64,000 nt of DNA from Parablautia sp. Marseille-Q6255 (GTDB lineage Bacteria > Bacillota > Clostridia > Lachnospirales > Lachnospiraceae), in contig NZ_CATNVD010000001.1 in NCBI RefSeq assembly GCF_951230155.1, positions 372,001 through 436,000 on the forward strand, given 5' to 3'. Numbering within the stretch: position 1 is the stretch's first letter; each line of letters opens with the position of its first letter. The notes under the pieces were generated by a model, which was not told the DNA's origin, ran no database searches, and saw nothing but the letters and a program-made list of their open reading frames with translations. The position numbers and the translations under genes were made by a program. Positions 62,413-64,000 of the stretch are shown here, piece after piece.

Positions 62413-63063
62413 TTAAAGTTTATATAATGTATCTACTGCTTCTGGGATATTGTTTTTAAATACATAACTGCCAGCCACTAATACATCCGCTCCTGCTTTT
62501 GCACATTGCCCTCCTGTTTCTGCATTTATTCCGCCATCAACCTGAATCAAATAATGATAATTATGTTTTTTGCGTAAATCATTCAACCACTTAATTCTCT
62601 CAATAGCATCTTCACGAAATGGCTGTCCACCAAACCCCGGCTTTATAGACATAACCAGCGCTAAATCCACCTCGTCTAAATATGGCAAATATTCGTGCAT
62701 ATCGGCTTCAGGGTATACCGTAATTCCAACTTTTTTTCCGCGGGCCTTAATTTTATTTATTAATGCCAAACTCTTTTCAATGCTATTAACAGCGTCCAGG
62801 TGAAAGGTTATTCCATCTGCACCGGCATTCATAAAAATGTCTGAATAATATTCCGGATCTGAAATAACAAGGTGTACATCTACATACATCTTTACAGAAC
62901 TTTTTACAGCTTTCAGAACATCCGTGCCAAAAGATATATTAGGGACAAAATGTCCGTCAAACACATCGAAATGGATCCACTGTGCATGACTTTTTTCCAC
63001 TTCTTTAAGCTGATCTCCTAATCTGCTAAAATCAGCACTTAAGATTGAGGGGGCTACTATCAT
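62413..63063 (-). CDS. rpe: Ribulose-phosphate 3-epimerase family protein
   Basis: This 216-residue TIM-barrel enzyme interconverts ribulose 5-phosphate and xylulose 5-phosphate, or a related ketose phosphate. It shows APSILSADFSRLGDQL, HFDVFDGHFVPNISFG, VDVHLVISDPE, SIKPGFGGQPF and QVDGGINAETG. AAAGGAG precedes the ATG. Its place in a PTS operon hints at a catabolic role, so allulose-6-phosphate epimerase is an alternative. Confidence 0.9.
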   Translation of the reverse strand: MIVAPSILSADFSRLGDQLKEVEKSHAQWIHFDVFDGHFVPNISFGTDVLKAVKSSVKMYVDVHLVISDPEYYSDIFMNAGADGITFHLDAVNSIEKSLALINKIKARGKKVGITVYPEADMHEYLPYLDEVDLALVMSIKPGFGGQPFREDAIERIKWLNDLRKKHNYHYLIQVDGGINAETGGQCAKAGADVLVAGSYVFKNNIPEAVDTLYKL

Positions 63064-63069
63064 CTGTTT

Positions 63070-63993
63070 TTACTCCTTTCCGAAGAAATCTAATATATGG
63101 TCAACTGCCATCATTGAGGTTCTATCTGTGGCTTCTTTTGTGATTGCAGCATTATGTGGTGTCAGAATAACGTTATCATATTTTTTTAATCTATTATCAT
63201 ATTCCGGTTCATTTTCATGTACATCCAGGCCAGCAGCAAAGACAGTTTTATTATCTAAACTTTTTATCAATTGATCATAATCTATTAAGGAAGCCCGCGC
63301 GGTATTAATTAGTACCATACCTTTTTTCATTTTTTCAAATTCAGCTTTGCCAATTAAAGGTTTATTATCTATAGCAGGAGCATGCAAAGTAATTACATCT
63401 GCATTTTTTACAATTTCATCTATACTTGCTTTTTTGATATTATATTTTTGAACAAATTCATCGTCATAATAAACATCATAAGCCAATATATTTAAATCAA
63501 ATCCCTGCAAACGTTTTACTACGGTTTTCCCGATCGCACCCAGACCAATCACCCCGAGTGTTTTTCGTTCTAAATCTAAACCACTAAACTTTTTCCATAT
63601 TCCATTTTTTGCATAATAAGAAGAAGAGCCAATACCTTTAGATGCTGCTAATATAAGTGTAACTGCAAACTCCGCAACTGCGTTGCTATTTCCACCTTTT
63701 GTTACTGTTACAGGAATCCCTTTTTCCTTACAATATTTCAGGTCTATATTGTCTAACCCAACTCCATATCGTGAAATTATTTTTAATTCGGGAGATGAAT
63801 CAATTACTTTCTTATTCACAGTTTCCGTACTTAAGATCAGTGCGTCTACTCCTTTAAGTTCGTTAATAAATTCTTCTTCATTCATCATTCTTTTATATTT
63901 ATTACGAATGACCTCAAATCCAGAATCCTCTAATTTTTTTATTGGTTCTTGAGAATATTCACAAAAACTATTTGATGTAACTAATATTTTCAA
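63070..63993 (-). CDS. D-2-hydroxyacid dehydrogenase (phosphoglycerate dehydrogenase family)
   Basis: This 307-residue NAD-dependent enzyme has the Rossmann motif GVIGLGAIGKTV near residue 148. The catalytic triad is Arg in SRYGVGLDNID, Glu in HENEPEYD and His in LTPHNAAIT. It is close to serA-type enzymes but lacks an ACT domain. Clustered with a PTS and an epimerase, it is more likely catabolic than for serine synthesis. It starts 8 bases from the window edge. Confidence 0.9.
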   Translation of the reverse strand: MKILVTSNSFCEYSQEPIKKLEDSGFEVIRNKYKRMMNEEEFINELKGVDALILSTETVNKKVIDSSPELKIISRYGVGLDNIDLKYCKEKGIPVTVTKGGNSNAVAEFAVTLILAASKGIGSSSYYAKNGIWKKFSGLDLERKTLGVIGLGAIGKTVVKRLQGFDLNILAYDVYYDDEFVQKYNIKKASIDEIVKNADVITLHAPAIDNKPLIGKAEFEKMKKGMVLINTARASLIDYDQLIKSLDNKTVFAAGLDVHENEPEYDNRLKKYDNVILTPHNAAITKEATDRTSMMAVDHILDFFGKE

Positions 63994-64000
63994 GATATAC

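Noticed and set aside
1-64000. CRISPR arrays, tRNA or rRNA genes
   Set aside because: No regularly spaced direct repeats, tRNA cloverleaf consensus or rRNA sequence was seen on reading.

Overview
The window looks like chromosome of a gut-type, low-to-mid GC, spore-forming Clostridia, most likely Lachnospiraceae. The evidence is Gram-positive Shine-Dalgarno sites, PolC-type polymerase, spoIIM next to xerD, single-chain glycyl-tRNA synthetase, paired pyruvate phosphate dikinase and PPi-type phosphofructokinase, and a tetrahydrofolate riboswitch in front of folT. Most genes lie on the minus strand. I saw no rRNA, tRNA or CRISPR array.

Layout. 1-2.0 kb: a galactose-type sugar ABC importer (mglB, then truncated mglA); the binding protein appears circularly permuted. 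2.3-7.0 kb: ferritin, XerD, SpoIIM, a DUF362 protein and a metallophosphoesterase. 7.1-15.8 kb: two divergent ATPase plus FtsX-permease operons followed by a response regulator and a short membrane sensor kinase; both operons carry the same tandem 11-bp operator repeats. 15.8-18.0 kb: a decayed mobile-element scar with a relaxase tail and an AbiF-type module (small structured RNA with its own promoter and terminator, then a HEPN Abi_2 toxin gene that is frameshifted near its 3' end). 18.0-23.7 kb: ppdK, PPi-phosphofructokinase and glyS.

23.7-25.4 kb and 50.7-52.3 kb: two apparently identical IS110 copies in the same orientation, each inserted between a Shine-Dalgarno sequence and the start codon of a minus-strand gene (glyS and an acyl carrier protein gene). 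The 5' non-coding part of each probably encodes the bridge RNA. 25.4-46 kb: a long housekeeping run: lipoprotein, recO, era, M16 peptidase, DUF1461 membrane protein, orphan regulator, yqeG, polC, ispG, ppk, ppx, DUF815 ATPase, pheA, folC. 46-46.9 kb: folT under a THF riboswitch.

47-54.9 kb: a Dlt-like surface O-acylation cassette (acyltransferase 3, AMP ligase, [IS110], acyl carrier protein, MBOAT, SGNH-like protein, alpha/beta hydrolase). 55-57.7 kb: a small membrane protein, an HPr-like protein lacking the phosphorylatable histidine, a HAD phosphatase and a patatin. 57.7-64 kb: a visibly AT-rich segment with a membrane-bound MerR regulator, then a PTS-linked sugar operon (2-hydroxyacid dehydrogenase, pentulose-phosphate epimerase, EIIA, PRD regulator, HAD phosphatase), probably acquired.
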